Shown here: piece after piece, positions 25,188 to 33,227 of the stretch
Position numbering within the stretch: position 1 is the first letter of the stretch
How the letters are laid out: each line of letters begins with the position of its first letter
Assembly: GCA_016720935.1 (NCBI GenBank)
Contig: JADKJP010000006.1
Coordinates: 62,001 to 126,000, forward strand
Direction: 5' to 3'
DNA length: 64,000 bases
DNA from: Bacteroidota bacterium
Lineage (GTDB): Bacteria; Bacteroidota; Bacteroidia; AKYH767-A; 2013-40CM-41-45
Program-made: the position numbers and the translations under genes
The notes under the pieces: model-generated
The model's database searches: none
The model's input: the letters and a program-made list of their open reading frames with translations, nothing else
Told to the model about the DNA's origin: nothing

Positions 25188-26408
25188 ATGAAAGTAATCA
25201 ATGTAATTACCCCACATTTTCCACCGGAAGTCACAGCCGCGTCACATCGTCTGGAGGCATTGGTTGGAACGTTGGGATCAGAATACAAAGTTCACGTATT
25301 TACTTTAACAGAGATAGGAGAGAAGGCCAATGAAAAGGAAGTTCAGCTCACTGATAATATTACTATTCATTATACAAATCTGCCGGCATACACCAAGTCT
25401 TTGTTTTTTATCCGTGCTGTTTATGAATGTATTTATTCCTTTCGGATTGCTTTCAAAGCCGCACGTAAACGCGCTGATTTAACTTTTGCCACAACACCAT
25501 ATATGTTCTTAATTCCTGCTGTGATCCTTGCCGGATCAAAAAGCAGGAAGATCATGGATGTTCGTGACCTCGTATGGTGTTATCTTCCGGAAAGGAATTT
25601 TATTCAGCGCAGTGTGAAGAAACTGTTTACAGGAATGGTCCGTTATTTTCTGGGAAAATATGATTTCATAACTGTAACGAATACCTCTGAAGAACAATGG
25701 GTGCTGAATGAAACTGATATTTCCAGTGAACGGATAAAGATTATCAGCAATGGAATCAGTGAAGATAAATTCAAACGCTTATCTACAATCAAATACTCCC
25801 AACCGGAAAATCCTTTTGTGATTACCTATATTGGCAATATCGGGAATGGACAAGATCTGAACCCGATTCTCGAAGCAGTCAAAGGGATATCCGATATCAA
25901 ATTGAACCTGATCGGAGATGGTATCGAACTCGAAGATTTCAAAAAGAAAGTCAAAACTGAAAACCTTCGCAATGTCCGCCTTCATGGTAAACTGAAATGG
26001 AACCGATTGCTTCCTTTTTATCAAACATCCACCATCCTGTTCGCCCGACTCGGGAAAAATTATCAAAGCGCGATACCTTCAAAATTGTTTGAATACCTGA
26101 GTACCGGACTTCCGGTAATCTTCAGCGGAAGCGGTGAAGCGGCAAAACTGCTTCGTCAGTTTGAGAACACATTTGTGCTTGAATCAGAAGATCCTGCAGC
26201 GCTGCGACAATTGATTCTGCAAATCAAAACACTTCCGCTTACCCGCTCTTTCGATAACATTCTCAAAACAGAAGAGCTCTTTATCCGTGAACGAATCAAT
26301 CAAAACCTGCTTCCTGTCATTGCTCAACTGCTCAATGTAGAAGAGTTCATTTCTTCCGTTCCTGAAAAAGTCCACGAGGATTTTTCACTCCTCGAAGAAT
26401 TGAATTGA
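25188..26408 (+). CDS. Glycosyltransferase family 4 protein
   Basis: 406 residues from the ATG at 25188. The frame extends upstream to a TTG but MKVINVITPHFPPEVTAASHR is the natural N-terminus of a GT-B enzyme. Landmarks: DVRDLVWCYLPE, NGISEDKFKRL, VITYIGNIGNGQDLNPILEAV, LIGDGIELEDFKKK, and SAIPSKLFEYLSTGLPVIFSGSGEAAKLL at the donor site. Last gene of the EPS locus on this strand; the 7-bp repeat array follows. Sugar specificity unknown. Confidence 0.88.
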   Translation: MKVINVITPHFPPEVTAASHRLEALVGTLGSEYKVHVFTLTEIGEKANEKEVQLTDNITIHYTNLPAYTKSLFFIRAVYECIYSFRIAFKAARKRADLTFATTPYMFLIPAVILAGSKSRKIMDVRDLVWCYLPERNFIQRSVKKLFTGMVRYFLGKYDFITVTNTSEEQWVLNETDISSERIKIISNGISEDKFKRLSTIKYSQPENPFVITYIGNIGNGQDLNPILEAVKGISDIKLNLIGDGIELEDFKKKVKTENLRNVRLHGKLKWNRLLPFYQTSTILFARLGKNYQSAIPSKLFEYLSTGLPVIFSGSGEAAKLLRQFENTFVLESEDPAALRQLILQIKTLPLTRSFDNILKTEELFIRERINQNLLPVIAQLLNVEEFISSVPEKVHEDFSLLEELN

Positions 26409-26435
26409 TGTTTTTCTTCAATTTCTAGTGTCATT

Positions 26436-26526
26436 CTGCAATCTGCAATCTACAATCTACAATCTACAATCCACAATCTGCAATCTACAATCTACAATCC
26501 AAAATCTACAATCCACAATCCACAAT
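26436..26526. repeat. Tandem array of 13 heptamers
   Basis: Thirteen consecutive 7-bp units of consensus C(T/C)(A/G)CAAT, mostly CTACAAT, fill 26436-26526 without interruption or frame slip. Three kinds of single-base variants are mixed. It lies between the last EPS gene and the nucleoid-associated protein gene and is not coding. Confidence 0.92.
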
Positions 26527-26545
26527 CCTTCCTCTTCACTAAAAA

Positions 26546-27592
26546 ATGCTCGACTATTCAACCTGCTCTCTCAACAAAGTCGCTGTTCACCAGGTCGGAA
26601 ATAAAACGAATGACGAGGAGCTCGTTTTATCAAAAGCACTGCTGGATATTTCTGATGAAAAATTGAATCAGCTGCTGATTAGTTTTTTCTTTCATTCATT
26701 TACTTCACCGGAATATTATTCATTTACATTCAGTAATGATGATTTCACGCTAAATCCCTTGTATACCTACGCGTCTTCGGTGTTTGAAAATCCGAAAGTT
26801 CTGCACAGGGAATCAATACATATAGCCAAACATCTTTTTGAGCAGTCCAACAATGCACAGATAAAGTCAGGTGATTTATTTGTCGCGTACATTTCAGAGG
26901 TTGTTGTTGAAGATGAAGTCACAGATGTAATTGGGATTTTTAAATCTGAATCAAAAAATACTTTCCTCCGTGTCGATAACAAACAAGGAGAGTTTCGGAT
27001 CAAAGCGCAGGATGGAATCAATGTTGAAAAGCTTGACAAGGGTTGCCTGATTTTTAATACCCACAAGGACGACGGTTATAAAATTTGTATCATCGACAAA
27101 GCAAATAAAGCCGTGGAAGCTCAGTTTTGGAAAGAGCGGTTTCTTGTTTTAAAACCCTGTCAGGACAATTTTCATCAGACAAAACAGTTCATGGATATCG
27201 CGAAAAATTTTGTCGCGAAACAATTGCCTGAGGAGTTTGAAGTAGGAAAGACAGAACAAATTGATCTGCTGAACAGATCCGTGGAGTATTTTAAAACTCA
27301 TGAATCATTCAGCAAAAAAGAATTTGAGAAAGAAGTTTTCCAGGAACCTGAACTGATCAAATCATTCCGTAATTACGACAAGTCCTACCGTGAAGAAAAT
27401 ACCATCGAACTCACGGATACATTTGAAATTTCTACCCAGGCTGTAAAAAAGCAAAGCAAGATTTTTAAGAGTGTTTTGAAGCTTGACAAAAACTTCCATA
27501 TCTATATTCATGGCGACAAGGAATTGATAGAAAGGGGAGTGGAAAAGGATGGCAGGAAATACTATAAAATATATTACAAGGAAGAAGCCTGA
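26546..27592 (+). CDS. Nucleoid-associated protein (NdpA/YejK family)
   Basis: 348 residues, full length for the family (PF04245-type). Recognisable blocks: the N-terminal helix-rich SLNKVAVHQVGNKTNDEELVLSK, then GDLFVAYISEVVVEDEVTDVIGIFKSESKNTFLRV in the middle, and KHLFEQSNNAQIKSGDLFV. Members associate with the bacterial nucleoid; the precise role is not settled. The gene stands alone between the EPS locus and the oxidase operon, and starts 19 nt after the heptamer array, so the array is in its promoter or leader. Confidence 0.85.
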   Translation: MLDYSTCSLNKVAVHQVGNKTNDEELVLSKALLDISDEKLNQLLISFFFHSFTSPEYYSFTFSNDDFTLNPLYTYASSVFENPKVLHRESIHIAKHLFEQSNNAQIKSGDLFVAYISEVVVEDEVTDVIGIFKSESKNTFLRVDNKQGEFRIKAQDGINVEKLDKGCLIFNTHKDDGYKICIIDKANKAVEAQFWKERFLVLKPCQDNFHQTKQFMDIAKNFVAKQLPEEFEVGKTEQIDLLNRSVEYFKTHESFSKKEFEKEVFQEPELIKSFRNYDKSYREENTIELTDTFEISTQAVKKQSKIFKSVLKLDKNFHIYIHGDKELIERGVEKDGRKYYKIYYKEEA

Positions 27593-27620
27593 AATTCCTC
27601 CAAATCGGCTGATTTTTCAT

Positions 27621-27651
27621 TTGTCCTGTTCTGTATTAATTGGTAAACTTG
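27621..27651 (+). promoter_or_regulatory. Promoter of the cytochrome oxidase assembly operon
   Basis: TTG (27621-27623), 20 bp, TAAACTTG (27644-27651) matches the Bacteroidota promoter with one mismatch in the -7 box. It lies 27 nt before the ATG at 27679, and favours that start over the TTG at 27640, which falls inside the promoter. Confidence 0.5.
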
Positions 27652-27678
27652 CAGCCCGTTTCACCCGCGCCCTTCACA

Positions 27679-28581
27679 ATGCAGGAAAAATCTTTGGCCC
27701 TAACCGAACAGGTGTCTCTTTCCGCTAAAATTCAGGATTACGTTCAGCTTACCAAGCTTCGCTTGTCAAGCCTGGTCGTTTTTTCAGCGGCTATGGGCTA
27801 CGTCATCGCTACCAATGGCAATTTTGTCTGGTCGAATTTCCTGCTGCTGATGTTGGGAGGATTTTTAGTCACCGGAGCTTCCAATGCTTTCAATCAGATC
27901 ATTGAAAAAGACCTGGATAAATTGATGACCCGTACAGAAAATCGTCCTCTTCCTACCGGTCGTATGTCTGTTACCGAAGCTCTTGTTGCGGCATTGTTCA
28001 TGGGGATATCCGGTGTGCTGATTTTATGGTTGAAAATGAATGCCTTGTGCGGCATCTTAAGTTTGCTGTCACTCTTATTATATGCTGTGGTTTATACCCC
28101 GGCTAAACGAATTACTTCATTCTCTGTATTGATAGGAGCTATTCCGGGTGCTTTTCCTCCCTTACTCGGATGGATTGCTGCAAAGAATGAAATTGGTTTG
28201 GAAGGACTTGTACTCTATGCCATTCAGTTCATCTGGCAGTTTCCGCATTTTTGGGCAATTGCCTGGATGCTGCACGATGATTATCAAAAAGCCGGCTTTA
28301 AAATGCTTCCATCCGGTACCGGTCGTACAAAACACAGTGCTTTCCAAACTCTTGTCTATTCAATCTGCCTGGTGCCAATGGGATTTCTTCCCCATTTTTT
28401 TGGTTTTACCGGATGGATTTCCACGGTACTGATGATTGTGTGCGGCATCGTTTTTTCGATCCAGGCCTATCGTCTGTATGTCAGCTGTGAAATGAAGGCG
28501 GCACAAAAATTAATGTTCGGTTCATTCATCTATCTTCCTGTTGTTCAAATCATTTGGATGATAGATAAATTATTTCAATAA
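27679..28581 (+). CDS. ctaB: Protoheme IX farnesyltransferase (heme O synthase)
   Basis: 300 residues from the ATG at 27679. A UbiA-family membrane prenyltransferase with about 8-9 transmembrane segments. The first Asp-rich motif is NAFNQIIEKDLDKLMTRTENRPLPTGRM, and the second active-site loop is QFIWQFPHFWAIAWMLHDDYQKAGFKMLP. It converts heme B to heme O for heme-copper oxidase assembly. First gene of the operon, 2 nt before the first subunit III gene. Confidence 0.95.
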   Translation: MQEKSLALTEQVSLSAKIQDYVQLTKLRLSSLVVFSAAMGYVIATNGNFVWSNFLLLMLGGFLVTGASNAFNQIIEKDLDKLMTRTENRPLPTGRMSVTEALVAALFMGISGVLILWLKMNALCGILSLLSLLLYAVVYTPAKRITSFSVLIGAIPGAFPPLLGWIAAKNEIGLEGLVLYAIQFIWQFPHFWAIAWMLHDDYQKAGFKMLPSGTGRTKHSAFQTLVYSICLVPMGFLPHFFGFTGWISTVLMIVCGIVFSIQAYRLYVSCEMKAAQKLMFGSFIYLPVVQIIWMIDKLFQ

Positions 28582-28583
28582 AA

Positions 28584-29237
28584 ATGATTGCAGAACTAAT
28601 TCCAAATGAGCGTACTCTCCTCGAGCGAAAAGCCAAACGCAGCTTGCTCTGGATTGGAGTGATCAGCATCCTGATGTTATTTGCCGGACTAACTTCCGGG
28701 TATATAGTCAGACAAGGAGAAGGAAAATGGGCTCAGTTTGATTTGCCAATGACCTTCGCGATCAGCACAGTAATTATTGTATTGAGTAGTATCCCGATGC
28801 AATGGGCCGTTATTTCCGCCGGAAAAGGAAATCAGAAAAATCTGGTTACTGCTCTCATTATCACAGCTTTGCTGGGCATCGCATTTGTGATCAGTCAATA
28901 TGTTGCCTGGTCAGAATTGTTCAGTCAGGGTATTGCATTCTCAGGAAGAATAAAAGATATCAAAGGCAATTTCCAGTATGTACCTTCCGGCTCAGAATCC
29001 GTTACTGAAGCAGGCGATGCCGGAAATGTCGCGGGCTCCTTTTTATATGTCATTACCGGATTGCATGTGATGCATTTATTGGGAGGTTTGATTGCATTAT
29101 TTATTGTATTTTCGCGCGCATTGCGGCAAAAATACACCGCCACAGATTTTAACGGAGTCAGAATGTGCGCAGTTTACTGGCATTTTCTCGGAGGTTTGTG
29201 GGTGTATTTATTTTTCTTTTTACTTTACGTCCGGTAA
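28584..29237 (+). CDS. Cytochrome c oxidase subunit III family protein (small paralogue)
   Basis: 217 residues, five or six transmembrane segments; the C-terminal ...LHVMHLLGGLIALFIVFSRAL...NGVRMCAVYWHFLGGLWVYLFFFLLYV is the typical helix pair of heme-copper oxidase subunit III. The N-terminal part (RKAKRSLLWIGVISILMLFAGLTSGYIVR) is shorter than in the classic subunit. Bacteroidota commonly encode two such proteins in tandem; the second follows at 29300. Integral inner-membrane subunit, no redox centre. Confidence 0.88.
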   Translation: MIAELIPNERTLLERKAKRSLLWIGVISILMLFAGLTSGYIVRQGEGKWAQFDLPMTFAISTVIIVLSSIPMQWAVISAGKGNQKNLVTALIITALLGIAFVISQYVAWSELFSQGIAFSGRIKDIKGNFQYVPSGSESVTEAGDAGNVAGSFLYVITGLHVMHLLGGLIALFIVFSRALRQKYTATDFNGVRMCAVYWHFLGGLWVYLFFFLLYVR

Positions 29238-29299
29238 TCAGAAACCCCCGCAACAAAACACGTATAAACACACCTAACACATAAACTGATTTTACGTTC

Positions 29300-30115
29300 A
29301 TGGCAAACCATTCAGCAGTAGCATCACCTTCTTCCTCCAGTGTCTGGGGTGGAGGCACATCCCCTTTCGGTATGCGTTGGGGAAAGATGTTCATGTGGAT
29401 CTTCCTGGTCTCGGATGCTTTTACTTTCTCAAGTTTAATCATCGCCTATGGCGCAATGCGTCATCGTTTTCCGGACATCTGGCCTAAGCCGGGTGATGTA
29501 TTCACACACTTCCCATTCATTCACGGACATGTGCCATTGGCTTATGTAGGATTGATGACTTTTATCCTCATCATGTCCTCCGTGACAATGGTGCTAGCAG
29601 TGGATGCGGGTCATTCCATGAATCGCAAAACTGTTTTGCGTTGGCTTGGTCTCACCATCGTTGGTGGTTTTATGTTCCTTGGTTCACAAGCCTGGGAGTG
29701 GTATCACTTCATCGAAGGTTCTGAAAAAGGAGCTTATGTACTTGCTGACGGTCGCTTCGCCCGTACGGATGATCTGGAACCGGGAGTTTTGAAATTTCAC
29801 GACGGAACAAAAGTTGAAGGCGCTGAAGCGGAAGCATTGGTTGCATCTGCTGTGAAAAATATTAAAGGTGCTAATCTTACTGAGAACGAGTATGGAAATA
29901 CTCCTTTGTTCGGAAACTTCTTCTTCTTCATTACCGGATTTCACGGTTTCCACGTATTCTCCGGAGTGATGATCAACCTGATTGTTTTCATCCTTGTCTA
30001 CCAGGGCGCTCTCGATCGTAAAAAGGATTATGAGCTGGTTGAAAAAGTCGGTTTGTACTGGCACTTCGTTGACCTTGTTTGGGTCTTCGTCTTCACATTC
30101 TTCTATCTCGTTTAA
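29300..30115 (+). CDS. Cytochrome c oxidase subunit III
   Basis: 271 residues. The C-terminal FHGFHVFSGVMINLIVF...VEKVGLYWHFVDLVWVFVFTFFYLV is a strong subunit III signature, and the N-terminal half carries FMWIFLVSDAFTFSSLIIAYG and GSQAWEWYHFIEG. About seven transmembrane segments, with a soluble insertion of about 60 residues (YVLADGRFARTDDLEPGVLKF...) between helices. Same operon, 62 nt after the smaller paralogue. Confidence 0.92.
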   Translation: MANHSAVASPSSSSVWGGGTSPFGMRWGKMFMWIFLVSDAFTFSSLIIAYGAMRHRFPDIWPKPGDVFTHFPFIHGHVPLAYVGLMTFILIMSSVTMVLAVDAGHSMNRKTVLRWLGLTIVGGFMFLGSQAWEWYHFIEGSEKGAYVLADGRFARTDDLEPGVLKFHDGTKVEGAEAEALVASAVKNIKGANLTENEYGNTPLFGNFFFFITGFHGFHVFSGVMINLIVFILVYQGALDRKKDYELVEKVGLYWHFVDLVWVFVFTFFYLV

Positions 30116-30144
30116 TATTCCTCCATCCGAAAACATACATCATC

Positions 30145-30483
30145 ATGTCTGATATTCACCACGAACATGTTTCGCACGCCGCTGAAGAAAAAGCGCATAG
30201 TGCATTGAATAAAAAACTCATCTGGCGCGTATTCTGGATACTCTTGTTTATTACGCTCTTTGAAGTGGGTATTTCTTTTACAGGAATTCCGCACACAGTT
30301 CTCATCTGGACCTTCGTTGCGCTTACTCTGGTGAAAGCTTATTATATTGTCGGGTTCTTTATGCACCTCAAATTCGAAGCGATTGCCGCGAAATACAGTC
30401 TCTTGCTTCCGTTTGTATTGATCGTGTACCTCATCTTCATCGCCTTGTATGAAGGTTCCGCATTGATGAATGTACCGTATTAA
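30145..30483 (+). CDS. Cytochrome c oxidase subunit IV family protein
   Basis: 112 residues from the ATG at 30145; the frame is open further upstream but overlaps the preceding gene and has no sensible start. A His-rich N-terminus (MSDIHHEHVSHAAEEKAH) is followed by three transmembrane helices, with VKAYYIVGFFMHLKFE in the second. This matches the small prokaryotic subunit IV (COX4_pro/CyoD-like) which stabilises the oxidase. It lies 29 nt after subunit III and 14 nt before the SCO gene. Confidence 0.9.
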   Translation: MSDIHHEHVSHAAEEKAHSALNKKLIWRVFWILLFITLFEVGISFTGIPHTVLIWTFVALTLVKAYYIVGFFMHLKFEAIAAKYSLLLPFVLIVYLIFIALYEGSALMNVPY

Positions 30484-30497
30484 TTTCCAAAATCTAA

Positions 30498-31157
30498 ATG
30501 GCTAACTCGCCCTTCAAAAGGGTTTTAATTCCCCTTGCAATTCTGCTTTTCCCGGTCGTTTTGTGGCTGGTCATAACAAGAGGAACAAATCATTTTAAAA
30601 ATCTCCCTGTTCTTGGTCCTGTTGAGATCAATGCACAGGGAGATTCTATTTTTCATACAATCGGCTCTTTCTCTTTTGTAAACCAGGAAGGGGTCGCCAT
30701 CACGGATAAAGATCTTCAGGACAAAATTTTTGTGGCAAATTTTTTCTTCGCGACATGCAAGACTGTTTGTCCAAAAATGAACGAACAGTTTAAAAGGGTG
30801 CAGGAAAAATTCAAAGATGTCCCGCAGCTGAAGATGCTCTCTTTTACCGTTGACCCTGATCACGATTCTGTAGCTGTACTCTCTGAATATGCTCACAAGA
30901 TGGGCGCTGATTCTTCCATGTGGTGGTTTCTGACCGGCAACAAAGATTCGATTTACGCTCTGGCCCGTGAGGGATTTCTGGTGCCTGCTGCTGCGGGAAA
31001 AACAGCGGATGATTTTTTTCATTCACAGGATCTAATTCTCGTTGACCAGAATAAACACATTCGCGGAATTTATGATGGTACCGAAATAAATGAAGTGGAT
31101 ACACTCATTGATGAAATAAAATTACTGCTCTACGATACCAAGTTTGAGGAAAAATAA
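30498..31157 (+). CDS. SCO1/SenC family copper chaperone
   Basis: 219 residues. One N-terminal membrane anchor (LIPLAILLFPVVLWLVITRG) is followed by a thioredoxin-like domain. The copper ligands are intact: C87 and C91 in CKTVCPKM and H175 in HSQDLILVD. It delivers copper to the CuA centre of cytochrome c oxidase on the periplasmic side. Operon context with subunits III/IV and DUF420 agrees. 14 nt after the subunit IV gene. Confidence 0.94.
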   Translation: MANSPFKRVLIPLAILLFPVVLWLVITRGTNHFKNLPVLGPVEINAQGDSIFHTIGSFSFVNQEGVAITDKDLQDKIFVANFFFATCKTVCPKMNEQFKRVQEKFKDVPQLKMLSFTVDPDHDSVAVLSEYAHKMGADSSMWWFLTGNKDSIYALAREGFLVPAAAGKTADDFFHSQDLILVDQNKHIRGIYDGTEINEVDTLIDEIKLLLYDTKFEEK

Positions 31158-31246
31158 TAAACGGGTGCATAGACACTCCTTCTGATCAGCATTGTTCTCG
31201 CCGCTGATGCATTACAATCAACCCATCAAAAAATCAATCTTATCTT

Positions 31247-31780
31247 ATGATTCCCGCGAATGAAAAATTGTATTTGAGGCTAATCTATATTGTTTCAATT
31301 GTAGTTTTTCTTGCTGTCGTAGTTCTTGGTAGAATGCCCAAAGCGGAGTTCATTCCTGAATGGGCAAAAGTGCTGCCTGCGTTGAATGCAACATTGAATG
31401 CAATTACCACCGTGCTGTTGCTCATCTCATTTTATTTTATCCGGAAGAAAAAAGTTGAAATTCACAAACGATTGAACCTTGTAGCCTGCGCTCTCTCAAC
31501 CGTTTTTCTGCTTTCCTATGTTACCTTTCATGCATTCGGCGTGGAAACAACTTTCCCCAAAGACAATCCTGTCCGTCCATTCTATCTGATTTTGCTCTCC
31601 ACACATATCTTATTGGCAGCAATTGTTTTACCATTGGTTTTAATATCTTTGTATCGCGGTTTGACAAATCAGGTTGGCTTGCACCGGAAAATAGTCCGTT
31701 GGTCCTTTCCAATCTGGTTGTATGTTACCACAACCGGTGTGATTGTTTACCTGATGATTTCACCCTATTACAAATTCTGA
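31247..31780 (+). CDS. DUF420 family membrane protein (oxidase assembly)
   Basis: 177 residues with five hydrophobic segments; His in HKRLNLVACALSTVFLLSYVTFHAFG and HKRIV-like HRKIVRWSFPIWLYVTTTGVIVYLM match DUF420. Related CtaM proteins are needed for assembly of certain heme-copper oxidases. Gap of 89 nt to the SCO gene and 2 nt to the small gene that follows. Confidence 0.88.
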   Translation: MIPANEKLYLRLIYIVSIVVFLAVVVLGRMPKAEFIPEWAKVLPALNATLNAITTVLLLISFYFIRKKKVEIHKRLNLVACALSTVFLLSYVTFHAFGVETTFPKDNPVRPFYLILLSTHILLAAIVLPLVLISLYRGLTNQVGLHRKIVRWSFPIWLYVTTTGVIVYLMISPYYKF

Positions 31781-31782
31781 AA

Positions 31783-32010
31783 ATGAAAAAGCTCCTTTTC
31801 CTTTCGTTGTTACTCACAATGCTTTTCATCAGCTCCGGCGCTTCTGCCCAGTGTTCCATGTGCCGCCGTGTGACTGAAACCAATGTACACAGCGGAGGCA
31901 ATAAAGTTGGTAAAAAGCTTAATTCCGGAATTTTGTATTTATTGGCTGTTCCATACCTCATTGGTGCAGTGGGTGCCTTTTCCTGGTATAGAAACCGGAA
32001 CAAATCCTGA
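31783..32010 (+). CDS. Small exported membrane protein with CSMC motif
   Basis: 75 residues from the ATG at 31783, 2 nt after the DUF420 stop. Signal peptide MKKLLFLSLLLTMLFISSGASA, then QCSMCRRVTET with two cysteines two residues apart, then a single transmembrane helix (LYLLAVPYLIGAVGAFSWYR) and a basic tail. Not a c-type heme site, because no His follows the second Cys. Position at the end of the oxidase operon suggests a role in oxidase assembly or copper handling; this is inference. I do not recognise a named family. Confidence 0.8.
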   Translation: MKKLLFLSLLLTMLFISSGASAQCSMCRRVTETNVHSGGNKVGKKLNSGILYLLAVPYLIGAVGAFSWYRNRNKS

Positions 32011-32063
32011 ACCCTTCAGGATTGCCTAAAAATCTGTATTTTAACAATTCTGGGAGTTCCTTC

Positions 32064-32078
32064 ATCTTATCATAAGAT
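32064..32078. promoter_or_regulatory. 15-bp perfect palindrome
   Basis: ATCTTAT-C-ATAAGAT is a perfect palindrome about 50 nt after the last oxidase gene and 30 nt before the trhO promoter. It could be a protein-binding site; it has no T run to serve as terminator. Confidence 0.3.
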
Positions 32079-32107
32079 ATTGATATGTAATATTTTATAA
32101 TCAATTT

Positions 32108-32136
32108 TTGTGATCAGCCTGCATTTTCTATCTTTG
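32108..32136 (+). promoter_or_regulatory. Promoter of trhO
   Basis: TTG (32108-32110), 18 bp, TATCTTTG (32129-32136): a full match to the phylum consensus. The ATG at 32144 is only 7 nt beyond the -7 box, so the mRNA is predicted to be leaderless or nearly so. Confidence 0.75.
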
Positions 32137-32143
32137 ATGCTAA

Positions 32144-33205
32144 ATGATATTGCATAATAAATACGACAAAGAAACCCTCACCAAAAAGCTCATGGCTGAG
32201 GATTTTAAGAGGAAAACAGTTTCCTTTTACAGATACGTACTAATTAGCGACGTGAATCAGTTCCGTGACAATCTGTATCTCCGGTTCCAGGAATTGGGCA
32301 TCCTTGGTCGCGTGTATGTAGCCCATGAGGGTATCAACGCTCAAATTTCTGTTCCTGAATTTAATTGGGAGAAATTCCTCGCCCTTCTTGATTCCAGCCC
32401 TGAGTTGAAGAATGTCGATCTGAAAATCGCTATCGAAGATGATGGAAAATCATTCATCAAACTCATTGTCAGGATACGGACAAAGATTGTAGCCGATGGC
32501 TTGAATGACGGAGCCTTTGACGTTACCAATGTTGGTCGTCATTTAAACGCGAAGGAGTTCAACGAAGCCATGCAACAACCCGGAACCGTCGTTGTTGATT
32601 TGCGCAATCATTATGAAAGTGAAGTTGGCCATTTCAAAGGCGCGATATTACCACAAGCAGATACTTTCCGTCAGGAACTTCCAATGGTGCTGGATATGTT
32701 GCAGGACAAGAAGGATAGTAAGATCCTCCTTTACTGCACTGGGGGTGTCCGCTGTGAAAAAGCCAGCGCGTTTTTTAAACATCATGGTTTTAATGATGTC
32801 AACCAGTTGAATGGTGGAATCATTCACTATGCACGACAGGTAAAGGCGGAAGGTTTACAAACAGAATTTATCGGAAAGAATTTTGTTTTTGATCAACGAT
32901 TAGGCGAACGCATCACCAACGATATCATCAGCAATTGTCATCAGTGCGGATCGCCAAGCGACCGTCATGTGAATTGCAAGAATGAAGAATGTCATCTCCT
33001 GTTCATCCAGTGCGAAGCTTGTGCTGAAAAAATGAATGGATGCTGTACTCCTGAATGCATGGAGATCGCTGCAATGCCAATTGAAGCAAGACGCATTCAC
33101 CGCAAAGGAAAAGGAAAAGAAATTCACCGCAATGTTTACAAAAGCAGGTTGCGTCCTAATCTGCGCGAAATTCTTGAAAGACCACTTACTCATCAACAAC
33201 AATAA
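32144..33205 (+). CDS. trhO: tRNA uridine(34) hydroxylase
   Basis: 353 residues. The N-terminus MILHNKYDKETLTKKL matches the start of the E. coli TrhO (YceA) family, which fixes the start at 32144. An acylphosphatase-like N-terminal domain (RVYVAHEGINAQISVP) is followed by a rhodanese domain with active-site Cys198 in YCTGGVRCEKASAF, and a Cys-rich C-terminal region (CHQCGSP, NCKNEECHLLFIQCEACAEKMNGCC), probably binding zinc. It hydroxylates U34 in tRNA (ho5U) with oxygen. Own promoter; the T9SS protein gene follows after 22 nt. Confidence 0.95.
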   Translation: MILHNKYDKETLTKKLMAEDFKRKTVSFYRYVLISDVNQFRDNLYLRFQELGILGRVYVAHEGINAQISVPEFNWEKFLALLDSSPELKNVDLKIAIEDDGKSFIKLIVRIRTKIVADGLNDGAFDVTNVGRHLNAKEFNEAMQQPGTVVVDLRNHYESEVGHFKGAILPQADTFRQELPMVLDMLQDKKDSKILLYCTGGVRCEKASAFFKHHGFNDVNQLNGGIIHYARQVKAEGLQTEFIGKNFVFDQRLGERITNDIISNCHQCGSPSDRHVNCKNEECHLLFIQCEACAEKMNGCCTPECMEIAAMPIEARRIHRKGKGKEIHRNVYKSRLRPNLREILERPLTHQQQ

Positions 33206-33227
33206 ACTCACCTCAAATCAATCTATC

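Noticed and set aside
26436..26526. Tandem repeats considered as a CRISPR array
   Set aside because: Units are only 7 bp with no spacers, and no cas genes are present.
32064..32078. Palindrome considered as a terminator of the oxidase operon
   Set aside because: AT-rich 7-bp arms with a 1-nt loop and no T run; better read as a possible protein site.
33036..33227. Upstream extension of the T9SS gene at 33228
   Set aside because: It overlaps trhO and precedes a clear signal peptide beginning with MNKTL.
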